NCBI RefSeq assembly: GCF_003626535.1
Contig: NZ_RBAL01000030.1
Location: 1-56,588 of the forward strand
From: Streptomyces hoynatensis
GTDB taxonomy: Bacteria > Actinomycetota > Actinomycetes > Streptomycetales > Streptomycetaceae
Direction: 5' to 3'
DNA length: 56,588 nt
Both the position numbers and the translations under genes were made by a program. Below the pieces are notes generated by a model. It saw only the letters and a list, made by a program, of their open reading frames with translations. It was not told where the DNA came from and made no database searches. Shown in pieces: positions 6,793-13,754 of the stretch; positions within the stretch are counted from its first letter, which is position 1; the number at the start of each line of letters is the position of its first letter.

Positions 6793-6891
6793 CGCCTAGC
6801 TAAGCCAGCACACCCATGCCGGCTAGATCCCGCCTCGCAGTGAGCTAGGCGGCATATGAGAGTTGACGCGCTAGCGCACCTAGTGCACTAT
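6793..6891 (+). promoter_or_regulatory. Transfer-operon promoter with GntR-type operators
   Basis: TTGACG (6863-6868), a 17-base spacer and CACTAT (6886-6891) form a good vegetative promoter reading toward the small regulator and tra genes. The palindrome GCGCTAGCGC (6868-6877) lies in the spacer. A second pair, CGCCTAGCT (6793-6801) and AGCTAGGCG (6843-6851), is a perfect 9-bp inverted repeat spanning the divergent region. The shared CTAG-centred half-sites suggest several binding sites for the adjacent GntR repressor. Confidence 0.6.
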
Positions 6892-6937
6892 CGGTCTTGG
6901 CTCGCACCCGCGACCACGACGCAAGGAGAGACAGAAC

Positions 6938-7273
6938 ATGGCAATGCACCCGATCCAGAAGGACATCACGCAGTCGTCGTTCCTGCTGGTGACCCCAGCC
7001 GCGCCCAAGGTCAGGGACCCGCAGACGGGGGAGATAGCCACGCACCGCGACACCGGCGAAACGCTCTACACGATCGGTGTGGTTGAGATGCTGGACGGCC
7101 GGGCGGACGTTCTGAAGATCACCGTGCCGGAGTCCGGTCTCTCGGACGGGCTGGTCCAGGGGGTCCCGGTTCGGCCGGTGCGGCTGATCGCGCTGCCCTG
7201 GGCGCGGATCTTCAACGGGCAGCTCAGCGACGGCATCGCGTACCGGGCGGACGCGGTGGAGCTGGTCAAGTGA
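6938..7273 (+). CDS. SCO3933-family regulatory protein
   Basis: A 111-residue cytoplasmic protein beginning MAMHPIQKDITQSSFLLVT and ending RADAVELVK, with IGVVEMLDG and PVRLIALPWARIFNG segments characteristic of the small SCO3933-type proteins located just upstream of tra genes in streptomycete elements (family name from memory). AGGAGAGA precedes the ATG. It is the first gene behind the GntR-controlled promoter and overlaps the next gene by 4 bases. It occupies the position of an activator or copy/transfer modulator, but the biochemical role is not established from sequence. Confidence 0.75.
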   Translation: MAMHPIQKDITQSSFLLVTPAAPKVRDPQTGEIATHRDTGETLYTIGVVEMLDGRADVLKITVPESGLSDGLVQGVPVRPVRLIALPWARIFNGQLSDGIAYRADAVELVK

Positions 7274-7479
7274 GCGGCCCGGACGGACGCATCTACCCGG
7301 TCGCTCCGTCGGACGGCGACGACGATCCGCGATTCACGCTCGGGTTGCTGTACGACGTGAGGCAGGTCATCGAGGCGCACGGCTATCCGCCGGTCACCAG
7401 CGGGCGCGACCTGGTTGAGTTGCAGTTGTCATTGTCCCGGTTCCTGTACGGCCCGGTGGCGGGGGCGGTGGGCGCATGA
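7270..7479 (+). CDS. Small conserved AICE protein, unknown function
   Basis: A 69-residue protein that reads MSGPDGRIYPVAPSDGDDD at the start, then FTLGLLYDVRQVIEAHGYPP and DLVELQLSLSRFLYG. The start is GTG overlapping the previous stop (GTGA). The stop overlaps the ATG of the translocase gene (ATGA), so translation is coupled on both sides. Small proteins with the LLYDVxxVLExHGYPP pattern are common immediately before the FtsK-like gene in Streptomyces elements. No function is known to me. It may assist or regulate the translocase (inference). Confidence 0.75.
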   Translation: MSGPDGRIYPVAPSDGDDDPRFTLGLLYDVRQVIEAHGYPPVTSGRDLVELQLSLSRFLYGPVAGAVGA

Positions 7480-8867
7480 CTCCGCCGGAGATCGTGGGAC
7501 TCGCCCCGGAGGTTGCCGGGGCGGTCCTGGCCTTGGTTCTGCTCCGGGGTGTCGTGTGGCTGGTTCGCTATATCCGAGCTGACCGGATGATGCGGGTCAG
7601 CATGCGGCAGGCGATCCGTGTTCGTCGGAGCTGGCGGCGCCTGGCTCGGATGCAGGGGCTGACGGTGACGGACCGGACACCCTCTTTCTGGGCGCAGGTG
7701 AGCGCGGGCGCCAATGGCGGTCAGAGCAAGCCGCAGGAGCCGCGCGTACTGGTGCCGAAGATCCGCGTCCGGGCCGACAGGTTCGGTGTGGAGGTGCGGG
7801 CGACGACCCTGCCCCGGGTCGGTCTGGCCGACTACCAGAAGGCCGCGCCCTACCTGGCCGACGCGTGGCGGTGCACCCGGGTGTCCGTGCTGCCGGACGG
7901 TCCGGGAGCTGTCCGAATCCGCGCGGTGCGGCACGACCCGTTGGCCTCGGCGACCGATCACGTGCCTTCGGGCCAGGCACCCGAGGTGGTGAGCCGGTGG
8001 AACCTGGGCCTGGACGAGTACGCGGCCGAGGTGGTGGTGAGCCTGGCCGAGGTGCCCGGCGTCACCGTGGCGGGTCTGCCCGGGTTCGGGAAGACGTCGC
8101 TGATCAACAAACTGATCTGCGACCTGGCGCCGTCGTCGGCGGTTCAGTTCGCGGTGGCGGATGGCAAGGCGTCCACAGCGGCCGAGGGCGACTATGCGGA
8201 CGTGGCCGACCGGCTGTTCGCCTTCGTCGGTGACGACTTGGCGGCGGGCAACGAGCTGTTCAACCGCATGGTTGAGCTCCGGCGGGCGCGCTCGGCGGCC
8301 ATCCGCTCGACGCTGGGTGTCCGGAACGTATGGCACTGCGGCCCGCGCGACTCTTGGCCGTTGGTGGTGCTCATCATCGATGAAGCGCACACCTTCTTCC
8401 GGGAGCACAAGGGCAACGACCCAGGCACCAAGAAGCTCGCCGCGCTGGCGGCAGAGAACGCCCGGCTGGTCGAGGATCTGGTGAAGAAGGGCCGTTCGGT
8501 CGGAATCCTGGTCATCCTCGCCACGCAGAAGGCGACCGGCGACGCGATCCCGACGTTCATCCGCGACGTGTGCCCGGTCGGACTGAGCTTCGCACAGAAG
8601 ACGATCGAGGCGGCCGTTGCGGCGCTCGGTGAGGACATTCGGAACTGGCCGGAAGCAAGTCCGGTCGCCTTGCAGGACCCGACCTATGTCGGCGTCGCCG
8701 TCATGACGGTGCAGGGCCGCGCGGGCTTCACCCGCGTGCGCACTCCGTACGTGGACGACTCGCACGCGGCGCGCATCGCCGCTGATACGACCCATCTCAC
8801 GCGTGATCCGGCCGCCCTGGTGGTCGGCGAGGCGCGATGGAACGGCAACGGCGCGGAAGCCGCGTGA
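7476..8867 (+). CDS. FtsK/SpoIIIE-type DNA translocase, TraSA/TraB-like conjugation protein
   Basis: A 463-residue membrane-associated ATPase. A hydrophobic N-terminus (about 12-32) is followed by a basic linker and an FtsK-like motor domain with Walker A GLPGFGKTS (about 199-207) and Walker B WPLVVLIIDEAH (about 293-304). The segment LVEDLVKKGRSVGILVILATQ and the later IPTFIRDV are typical of TraSA/TraB. In Streptomyces this single protein moves double-stranded DNA between mycelial cells. It begins with an ATGA overlap with the previous gene and is followed after 39 bases by the spread gene. Expression should depend on the upstream GntR-controlled promoter. Confidence 0.93.
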   Translation: MTPPEIVGLAPEVAGAVLALVLLRGVVWLVRYIRADRMMRVSMRQAIRVRRSWRRLARMQGLTVTDRTPSFWAQVSAGANGGQSKPQEPRVLVPKIRVRADRFGVEVRATTLPRVGLADYQKAAPYLADAWRCTRVSVLPDGPGAVRIRAVRHDPLASATDHVPSGQAPEVVSRWNLGLDEYAAEVVVSLAEVPGVTVAGLPGFGKTSLINKLICDLAPSSAVQFAVADGKASTAAEGDYADVADRLFAFVGDDLAAGNELFNRMVELRRARSAAIRSTLGVRNVWHCGPRDSWPLVVLIIDEAHTFFREHKGNDPGTKKLAALAAENARLVEDLVKKGRSVGILVILATQKATGDAIPTFIRDVCPVGLSFAQKTIEAAVAALGEDIRNWPEASPVALQDPTYVGVAVMTVQGRAGFTRVRTPYVDDSHAARIAADTTHLTRDPAALVVGEARWNGNGAEAA

Positions 8868-8906
8868 ACCGCCACTTCGATAAGGACGGAAGGAGGTGAA
8901 TCCCTC

Positions 8907-9539
8907 ATGGTGGAAGATCGGATGACGCAACGCGTCGTGACCGTGGTCATGGCCCTGATCGCTGGCCTGGCGTTCGTCTTCTCCTTCGGGAACGTCTGGG
9001 CGCTGGCGCTGCGGCTCGGCGTGCCCCGGCCGATCGCGCCGCTGATCGCGCCCATGGTGGACCTGTCCGTCCTGGGGCTGCTGGTCGGCCTGCGTTCGCT
9101 CTCCCTGCGCGGCGTGCCGGCGGCCGAACTCAAAGGGGCGACTCGGCTCATGCATCTGTCCGGCCTGCTGACGCTCGGGCTCAACGTCGCTGAGCCGGTG
9201 CTGACCGGGCACTACGGGCGGGCCGCGCTGGACGCCGTCGCGCCGATCCTGCTGCTGGGCTGGGGCCAGGTCGGGCCGCAGCTCCTGCGCCACTTCCACA
9301 CCGTCGCGCTGCCGATCCCGAGTCCGAGAGTCCCGGCCGTTACCGCCGTCCCGGCCGCTGAGGCCCCGCCGGCTGCGACGCTTCCGACCGTTCCCGCGCC
9401 CCTGCTGGCGGCAGCTCGCCGCGTCGCCGAGCAGCACCGCGCCGAACACGGCGAACCGATCACCCCTGCTCAACTCCATGCCCGGCTCGGCGTCGCCCAG
9501 CCGCTGGCCCTCGCCGCACACGCTCAGCTCTCCGCCTGA
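8907..9539 (+). CDS. DUF2637 membrane protein, SpdB-like spread protein
   Basis: A 210-residue protein with an excellent ribosome site (AGGAGGTGA). Three to four transmembrane helices lie in residues 8-135 (for example VVTVVMALIAGLAFVFSFG and LIAPMVDLSVLGLLVGL), followed by a proline/alanine-rich cytoplasmic linker and a C-terminal helical segment, EHGEPITPAQLHARLGV, that looks like a small helix-turn-helix or DNA-binding end. This is the DUF2637 layout seen in Spd proteins, which help spread a conjugated element within recipient mycelium. It sits between the translocase and the replication initiator, as in pSAM2 relatives. Confidence 0.85.
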   Translation: MVEDRMTQRVVTVVMALIAGLAFVFSFGNVWALALRLGVPRPIAPLIAPMVDLSVLGLLVGLRSLSLRGVPAAELKGATRLMHLSGLLTLGLNVAEPVLTGHYGRAALDAVAPILLLGWGQVGPQLLRHFHTVALPIPSPRVPAVTAVPAAEAPPAATLPTVPAPLLAAARRVAEQHRAEHGEPITPAQLHARLGVAQPLALAAHAQLSA

Positions 9540-9559
9540 GCCTCACACGTCAGTCAATG

Positions 9560-9609
9560 CCCCGGCCGGGGACGTCTGTTGCCTGCAAGCGAGCCGTCCC
9601 CGGCCGGGG
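9560..9609. terminator. Perfect 15-bp inverted repeat between spdB-like and rep genes
   Basis: CCCCGGCCGGGGACG (9560-9574) and CGTCCCCGGCCGGGG (9595-9609) are exact reverse complements around a 20-base loop, 20 bases after the DUF2637 stop. Each arm begins with an internal palindrome, CCCCGGCCGGGG. The most likely role is a terminator separating transfer from replication genes. A replication-origin structure is the alternative. Confidence 0.7.
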
Positions 9610-9642
9610 TGCCCCTGCCGATTCCTCGGAGGACACCTCAGC

Positions 9643-11079
9643 ATGACATCCCCACCTGCCCCGTATCAGCGGTTCGGCCCCGCTGTGCGGGATCTGATAG
9701 AGCTGGCCAGCCTCGACGACTTTGACCGGGTCCGCAGCCAGGTCGAGAGCGTTGGCGGGTGCGCCTGCCCCGTGCAGCTCGTCGGCCGCAGCACCACCCT
9801 GGACAGCGCTACCGGCGAAGTCCTGCACACCTTCAACACCGCCGACGAACCGACCGGTCGCCTCCTGGTCCCGTGCGGCAACCGCCGGTCGTCCCGATGC
9901 CCGTCCTGCTCGCGCGTGTACGCGGCCGACACGTTCCATCTCATCCGGGCCGGGCTCACCGGGGGCAAGAGCGTGCCGGACAGTGTGCGCAGCCACCCGC
10001 GCGTCTTCGCCACGCTCACCGCGCCCTCGTTCGGCCCGGTCCACACCCGACCGACCACGCCCACGGGTCGACGCCTGCCCTGCCGCTGCGGCGAGTGGCA
10101 CGGGCCCGACGCCTCGACCCTGGGCACTCCCGTGGATCCGGCGACCTACGACTACGCGGGCGCCGTGCTGTGGAACGCGCACGCCTCTGCGCTGTGGGCC
10201 CGTTTCACCACCTACCTGCGGCGGGAGGTCGCTGCCCTGCTGGGCATGACGCAAAAGGCACTTCGGGCGGTGCTGCGGGTGTCGTTCGCCAAGGTCGCCG
10301 AGTACCAGCGGCGCGGCCTGGTCCACTTCCACGCGGTCATCCGTTTCGACGGGCCGAAAGGAACCATGACATCCCCGCCCCGCGACGCCACGGCCGACGT
10401 GCTGATTCGCGCCGTGCGGAACGCCGCGCGCCGCGTGGAACTCGCCCTCACCTCCGACGCCGTGGGCGAGCGGGTGTTCCGGTGGGGCAGGCAGCTCGAC
10501 GTCCGGGAGATCGCGGGCTTCGGCGGTGGGGCTGAGCTGACGGACAAGGCGGTTGCCGCCTACGTGGCGAAGTACGCGACCAAGGGCGCGGAGTCCTCAG
10601 GCACCATCGACCAGCCGGTGTACTGCCGTGCGTGTGACGGGCGCGGACGGATCGCGGGCCTCGACTGCCGTCCCTGTGAGGGCACTGGCCAACGGCAGCT
10701 CGTCGCGTCTCTACCTGCCGCGCGACATGCCCGGCAGATGATCCGGACCTGTTGGGAGCTGGGGCAGCTCCCGGATTTCGCGGGGCTGAAGCTCTGGAAG
10801 TGGGCTCACATGCTCGGCTTCCGGGGTCACTTCTCCACCAAGTCGCGGTGCTACTCGACCACGCTCGGCGCGCTGCGCGACGTGCGCCGTGCCTGGCGGC
10901 GGGAACAGGCGCATGCCCGTCTCGGGCTGCCCGTGCCCGGTGAGGGCAGCACGCTCGTCGTTGAGTCGTCGCTGTCCTACATCGGGTCGGGTTACCGCTC
11001 GGGTGAGGAGCTGTTGGCGGCGACGGTGCGCTATGAGCGCGCTGTGGCCCGGCAGTTCGCGCAAGGAGGCGTGCACTGA
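9643..11079 (+). CDS. RepSA-like rolling-circle replication initiator
   Basis: A 478-residue initiator. An HUH-type motif, VHFHAVIRF, lies near 227-235, and a catalytic tyrosine in AYVAKYATK near residue 311 is typical of RepSA/RCR proteins that nick the element's origin. An N-terminal CPSC pair and a CRCGEWHG segment, and a four-cysteine cluster (CRAC...CRPC, about 328-347) just after the tyrosine, suggest structural zinc. ATG at 9643 was chosen for its GGAGGACA site; the frame is open further upstream but without a comparable site. It overlaps xis by one base, so rep-xis-int form one unit. Confidence 0.92.
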   Translation: MTSPPAPYQRFGPAVRDLIELASLDDFDRVRSQVESVGGCACPVQLVGRSTTLDSATGEVLHTFNTADEPTGRLLVPCGNRRSSRCPSCSRVYAADTFHLIRAGLTGGKSVPDSVRSHPRVFATLTAPSFGPVHTRPTTPTGRRLPCRCGEWHGPDASTLGTPVDPATYDYAGAVLWNAHASALWARFTTYLRREVAALLGMTQKALRAVLRVSFAKVAEYQRRGLVHFHAVIRFDGPKGTMTSPPRDATADVLIRAVRNAARRVELALTSDAVGERVFRWGRQLDVREIAGFGGGAELTDKAVAAYVAKYATKGAESSGTIDQPVYCRACDGRGRIAGLDCRPCEGTGQRQLVASLPAARHARQMIRTCWELGQLPDFAGLKLWKWAHMLGFRGHFSTKSRCYSTTLGALRDVRRAWRREQAHARLGLPVPGEGSTLVVESSLSYIGSGYRSGEELLAATVRYERAVARQFAQGGVH

Positions 11080-11291
11080 TGGGGGACCGGTACCTGAGCG
11101 TGGAGCAGGTGGCCGAGGTGCTGGGCACCACCGTGCGCTTTCCCCGGCGGTTGATCGCTGAGCGGCGGATCACCTTCGTCAAGGTCGGCCGACACGTCCG
11201 CATACCCGAAAGTGCGCTTGCGGCGTACCTGGAGGCGAACACCGTGCGGCCGATTCAGCGGCGGCGGTCGCGGTACGGAAGGGCGGCCTGA
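11079..11291 (+). CDS. xis: Excisionase (MerR-like helix-turn-helix)
   Basis: A 70-residue basic protein. Residues 5-50 (YLSVEQVAEVLGTT, RRLIAERRITFVKVGRHVRI) form the winged helix-turn-helix of the AlpA/Xis excisionase family, which binds and bends attachment-site DNA and directs the integrase to excise. The C-terminus is an arginine-rich tail, RPIQRRRSRYGR. It starts one base inside the rep stop and ends just before int, the usual rep-xis-int order. Size and context make the call secure. Confidence 0.92.
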   Translation: MGDRYLSVEQVAEVLGTTVRFPRRLIAERRITFVKVGRHVRIPESALAAYLEANTVRPIQRRRSRYGRAA

Positions 11292-11292
11292 G

Positions 11293-12444
11293 ATGGCGAA
11301 CAGCAAGGGAAGGCGTCGCCGGTTCGGTGCCGTTCGCAAGCTGCCGTCCGGGCGTTGGCAGGCTCGGTATCCCGGCCCGGATGGTGTCATGCGGCCGGCG
11401 GATCGCACGTTCGAGACCAGCGGTGACGCGGATGACTGGCTGGCCGAGAAGCGCACGGAGATGCGGCGCGGGGAGTGGCGCGATCCCGACGCGGGGGCGG
11501 TCAACTTCGGCGAGTACGCCGTTCAGTGGGTCGATGAGCGGGACCTGGCGGCGACGTCCGAGGAGCTGTACCGGCGGCTTCTTCGGCTGCACATCCTGCC
11601 GACCTTCGGCGAGCTCGACCTGGACGAGATCACCCCGCCTCGGGTCAGGACTTGGCGGTCGGAGCTGCTGAAGGCGACCGGGGCGACGACCGTTGCCAAG
11701 TCCTACCGGTTGTTGAAGGCGATCCTGGAGACGGCGACGGATGATGAGCTGATCCGCCGGAATCCGTGCCGGATCAGGGGTGCGGGGAAGGAGTCCGCGG
11801 CCGAGCGGCCGACCGCGACCGTGGTCCAGGTGGACGCACTGGCCGACGTGATGGGGCCGCGGTGGCGGCTGATGGTCTACATAGCCGCGTACGGCCCGGC
11901 TCGGCCGGAGGAGCTGGCGGAGATGCGGCGGCCGGATGTGGACCTGGCATCTCCGGGGGTGTGGGTTCGAAAAGCGGCCCCGGAGCTGACCACTGGGCGG
12001 CGGGCCGTGGGTCCCACGAAGTCCGAGGCGGGAAAGCGGTTCATCGTGCTGCCCGTCTTCCTGGAGAAGGAACTCCGGCGGCATCTGGAGTGGTACGCGG
12101 AGAAGAAGCCGGACGGGCTGTTGTTCGTCGGCGAGAGGGGTAAGCCGTTTCGGCGGTCCACCTTTGGACGGAAGTGGCGTAAGGCGAGGGAGAAGGTCGG
12201 GTTGCCCGACGACTTTCGGTTTTACGATCTTCGGCACACCGGGCATACCCTCGCCACGCAGTCCGGGGCCACGTTGAAGGACACCATGGTCCGTGCCGGC
12301 CAGTCCTCGGAGAAGGCGGCCATGATCTACCAGCACTCCGACCGTGAGCGTCAGCGTGAGGTCGCGGAAGGGATCAACGCCCGGGTTGAGGCACAGCGCG
12401 CTGCTGCCGAGCGATCTGGCACGGATCTGGCACGCGGGTCATAA
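11293..12444 (+). CDS. int: Tyrosine-recombinase integrase
   Basis: A 383-residue phage-type integrase. The N-terminal part (1-60) contains the arm-binding-like SGRWQARYPGPDGV. A core-binding SAM-like domain covers about 70-160 and the catalytic domain about 185-370. Visible catalytic residues are an Arg in YGPARPEEL, a Lys in the beta-hairpin, DLRHT and the nucleophile Tyr in MIYQH (about 346). The usual His of HxxR is Tyr (FYDLRHT), and the GH motif reads GQ (AGQSS), a variant I associate with streptomycete element integrases. ATG at 11293 follows the xis stop by one base. The target is the adjacent tRNA-Gly. Confidence 0.93.
   Translation: MANSKGRRRRFGAVRKLPSGRWQARYPGPDGVMRPADRTFETSGDADDWLAEKRTEMRRGEWRDPDAGAVNFGEYAVQWVDERDLAATSEELYRRLLRLHILPTFGELDLDEITPPRVRTWRSELLKATGATTVAKSYRLLKAILETATDDELIRRNPCRIRGAGKESAAERPTATVVQVDALADVMGPRWRLMVYIAAYGPARPEELAEMRRPDVDLASPGVWVRKAAPELTTGRRAVGPTKSEAGKRFIVLPVFLEKELRRHLEWYAEKKPDGLLFVGERGKPFRRSTFGRKWRKAREKVGLPDDFRFYDLRHTGHTLATQSGATLKDTMVRAGQSSEKAAMIYQHSDRERQREVAEGINARVEAQRAAAERSGTDLARGS
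12413..12434 (+). repeat. Perfect tandem 11-bp repeat at the end of int
   Basis: GATCTGGCACG occurs twice head to tail inside the last codons of the integrase gene (encoding SGTDLAR), about 75 bases from the tRNA. The position suits arm-type integrase or excisionase binding sites at attR. A closely similar tandem repeat lies at the far left of the window. Confidence 0.65.
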
Positions 12445-12464
12445 ATCGGTCTAGACAACACAAC

Positions 12465-12502
12465 GGCCCAGGTTGGGGATCATGTCCCTGACCTGGGCCT
12501 TT
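12465..12502 (+). terminator. Intrinsic terminator after int
   Basis: GGCCCAGGT (12465-12473) pairs with ACCTGGGCC (12491-12499), with an inner GGGGA/TCCC helix, followed by TTT. It ends the rep-xis-int unit and lies against the 3' end of the opposite-strand tRNA, so it may also serve that transcript. Confidence 0.8.
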
Positions 12503-12507
12503 ACCTG

Positions 12508-12581
12508 TGGAGCGGGCGACGAGAATCGAACTCGCGCTCTGAGCTTGGGAAGCTCATGTTCTACCATTAAACTACGCCCGC
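12508..12581 (-). tRNA. tRNA-Gly (anticodon CCC), integration target
   Basis: The minus strand folds as a cloverleaf. The acceptor stem is GCGGGCG/CGCCCGC, the discriminator is T and the CCA end is encoded. The anticodon stem TGAGC/GCTCA encloses loop TTCCCAA with anticodon CCC, and the T arm contains GTTCGATTC. The 3' end faces the integrase, so its 3' half is the expected att core of the element. The gene is intact, consistent with the element restoring the tRNA end on insertion. Confidence 0.97.
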
Positions 12582-12731
12582 CTCGCAGCCGGAGAGGCTG
12601 CTGTGCGGTACAGCTTAGCGCATCGGTGGGCTTGCCGGGGGGCGTGGGGTGGGGTTGGTCGGGGGCGTGGGGGAGATCGCTTAGGGTGGCGGGCGTTGTC
12701 GGGAGCGCGGGAGCCAGGGGAGTAGGAAGCG

Positions 12732-12890
12732 TTGCAGGACGTCGCCACCGTTGTGCGCTGTGCCGAGGGGCACGTGTTCCTTACGTCGCGGTTTCCGATG
12801 CGGCAGCTCGGGCGGGAGCGGATCGGGCCCGCGCGGCTGTTGCGGTGTCCGCGGTGTGCGCGGTTGCGGAGTGCCGTGCCCGTCGGGTGA
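12732..12890 (+). CDS. Tiny zinc-ribbon-like protein
   Basis: A 52-residue protein starting at TTG after GTAGGAAG: MQDVATVVRCAEGHVFLTSR, then a basic C-terminus with RCPRCARLR. The pattern C-x3-H ... C-x2-C suggests one small zinc site. Small Streptomyces proteins with the DVATVVRC-x2-GH start and a C-terminal RCP motif are familiar to me, but their function is unknown. Codon third positions are almost all G/C, supporting a real gene. It lies on the strand opposite to tRNA-Gly and dcd, with no co-transcribed neighbour. Confidence 0.6.
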   Translation: MQDVATVVRCAEGHVFLTSRFPMRQLGRERIGPARLLRCPRCARLRSAVPVG

Positions 12891-13072
12891 GCGTGGCGGC
12901 TGGCCGTCGTGGCGGGGCGGGGCGTCCGTTGCGCCTGCGGCGGAGGCGTTCCTCGCCGTGAGGGGTGGGGGAGTTCGCCCCCCGGACCAACGGCCCCGGC
13001 GGCCCTCCGGCCAGCCCGGCCGCCCCTTGGCTCCTGGCCCCCGGTCCCCGGCCCCACGGCCCGGAGGGCCCC

Positions 13073-13648
13073 TCAGATGCGCGTGCGGTGGAAGTTGAGG
13101 TACGAGCGGGACGGGGTCGGGCCGCGCTGGCCCTGGTAGCGGGAGCCGACTCCGGCCGAGCCGTAGGGGCGTTCGGCCGGGGTCGTCAGCCGGAACATGC
13201 AGAGTTGGCCGATTTTCATCCCGGGCCAGAGTTTGATCGGCAGCGTTGCCACGTTGGAGAGTTCGAGCGTGACGTGGCCGGAGAAGCCCGGGTCGATGAA
13301 GCCCGCGGTGGAGTGGGTCAGCAGGCCGAGGCGCCCGAGGGAGCTCTTGCCCTCCAGGCGTGAGGCGAGGTCCTCGGGCAGGGTGATCACCTCGTACGTC
13401 GAGGCCAGCACGAACTCGCCCGGGTGCAGGATGAAGGGCTCGTCCCCCGGGGGCTCGATCGTCCGGGTCAGATCCGGCTGTTCGACCGAGGGGTCGATGT
13501 GCGGATAGCGGTGGTTCTCGAACACCCGGAAGTAGCGGTCGAGTCGGACGTCGATGCTGGAGGGCTGGACCATCGCCGGGTCGTAGGGCTCGATCCGCAC
13601 CCGGCCGGTCTCGATCTGCGTCCGGATGTCCTTGTCTGACAGAAGCAC
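13073..13648 (-). CDS. dcd: dCTP deaminase
   Basis: A 191-residue enzyme converting dCTP to dUTP for thymidylate synthesis in the cytosol; in some actinobacteria it is bifunctional and continues to dUMP. The trimeric dUTPase-fold signatures are visible: MVQPSSIDVRLD near 26-37, GKSSLGRLGLLTHSTAGFID near 100-119, the catalytic glutamate in HVTLELSN, and the C-terminal YQGQRG phosphate-binding tail. The length is typical for the family. The protein start is MLLSDKDIRTQI. It lies alone, divergent from the DUF3574 gene. Confidence 0.97.
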   Translation of the reverse strand: MLLSDKDIRTQIETGRVRIEPYDPAMVQPSSIDVRLDRYFRVFENHRYPHIDPSVEQPDLTRTIEPPGDEPFILHPGEFVLASTYEVITLPEDLASRLEGKSSLGRLGLLTHSTAGFIDPGFSGHVTLELSNVATLPIKLWPGMKIGQLCMFRLTTPAERPYGSAGVGSRYQGQRGPTPSRSYLNFHRTRI

Positions 13649-13754
13649 GCCCCGAGGCTACCGGAGCTGCCCGGCCGTGACCGGGGGCAGGGCGACTCGT
13701 TGAACCCGCCCGGAAACGGTGGCCGCGGCGCGGCCGTGACGGCTGGGAGGGACG

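Larger units (their letters stand above)
1..12507. mobile_element. Integrated AICE (pSAM2/SLP1-like) next to tRNA-Gly(CCC); left end not resolved
   Basis: The ordered set integrase, excisionase, RepSA-like initiator, SpdB/DUF2637, TraSA-like translocase, small SCO3933-like regulator, GntR repressor and Nudix/XRE pair is the hallmark backbone of actinomycete integrative and conjugative elements. The integrase gene ends 64 bases from the 3' end of tRNA-Gly, the usual target geometry. The left attachment repeat, a copy of the tRNA 3' half, was looked for by eye between 1 and 12400 and not seen. The true left end therefore lies outside the window or has decayed. It is also unknown whether the first 96 bases belong to the element. 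Confidence 0.85.

Noticed and set aside
7383..9521. Minus-strand 712-codon frame opposite the translocase and spread genes
   Set aside because: It is a shadow of the TraSA-like and SpdB-like genes; its translation is low-complexity Arg/Gly/Gln without family features.
9560..9609. Could the paired GC-rich repeats be a CRISPR fragment?
   Set aside because: There are only two arms, they are inverted rather than direct, and there are no cas genes. A hairpin explains them fully. No CRISPR array is seen anywhere in the window.
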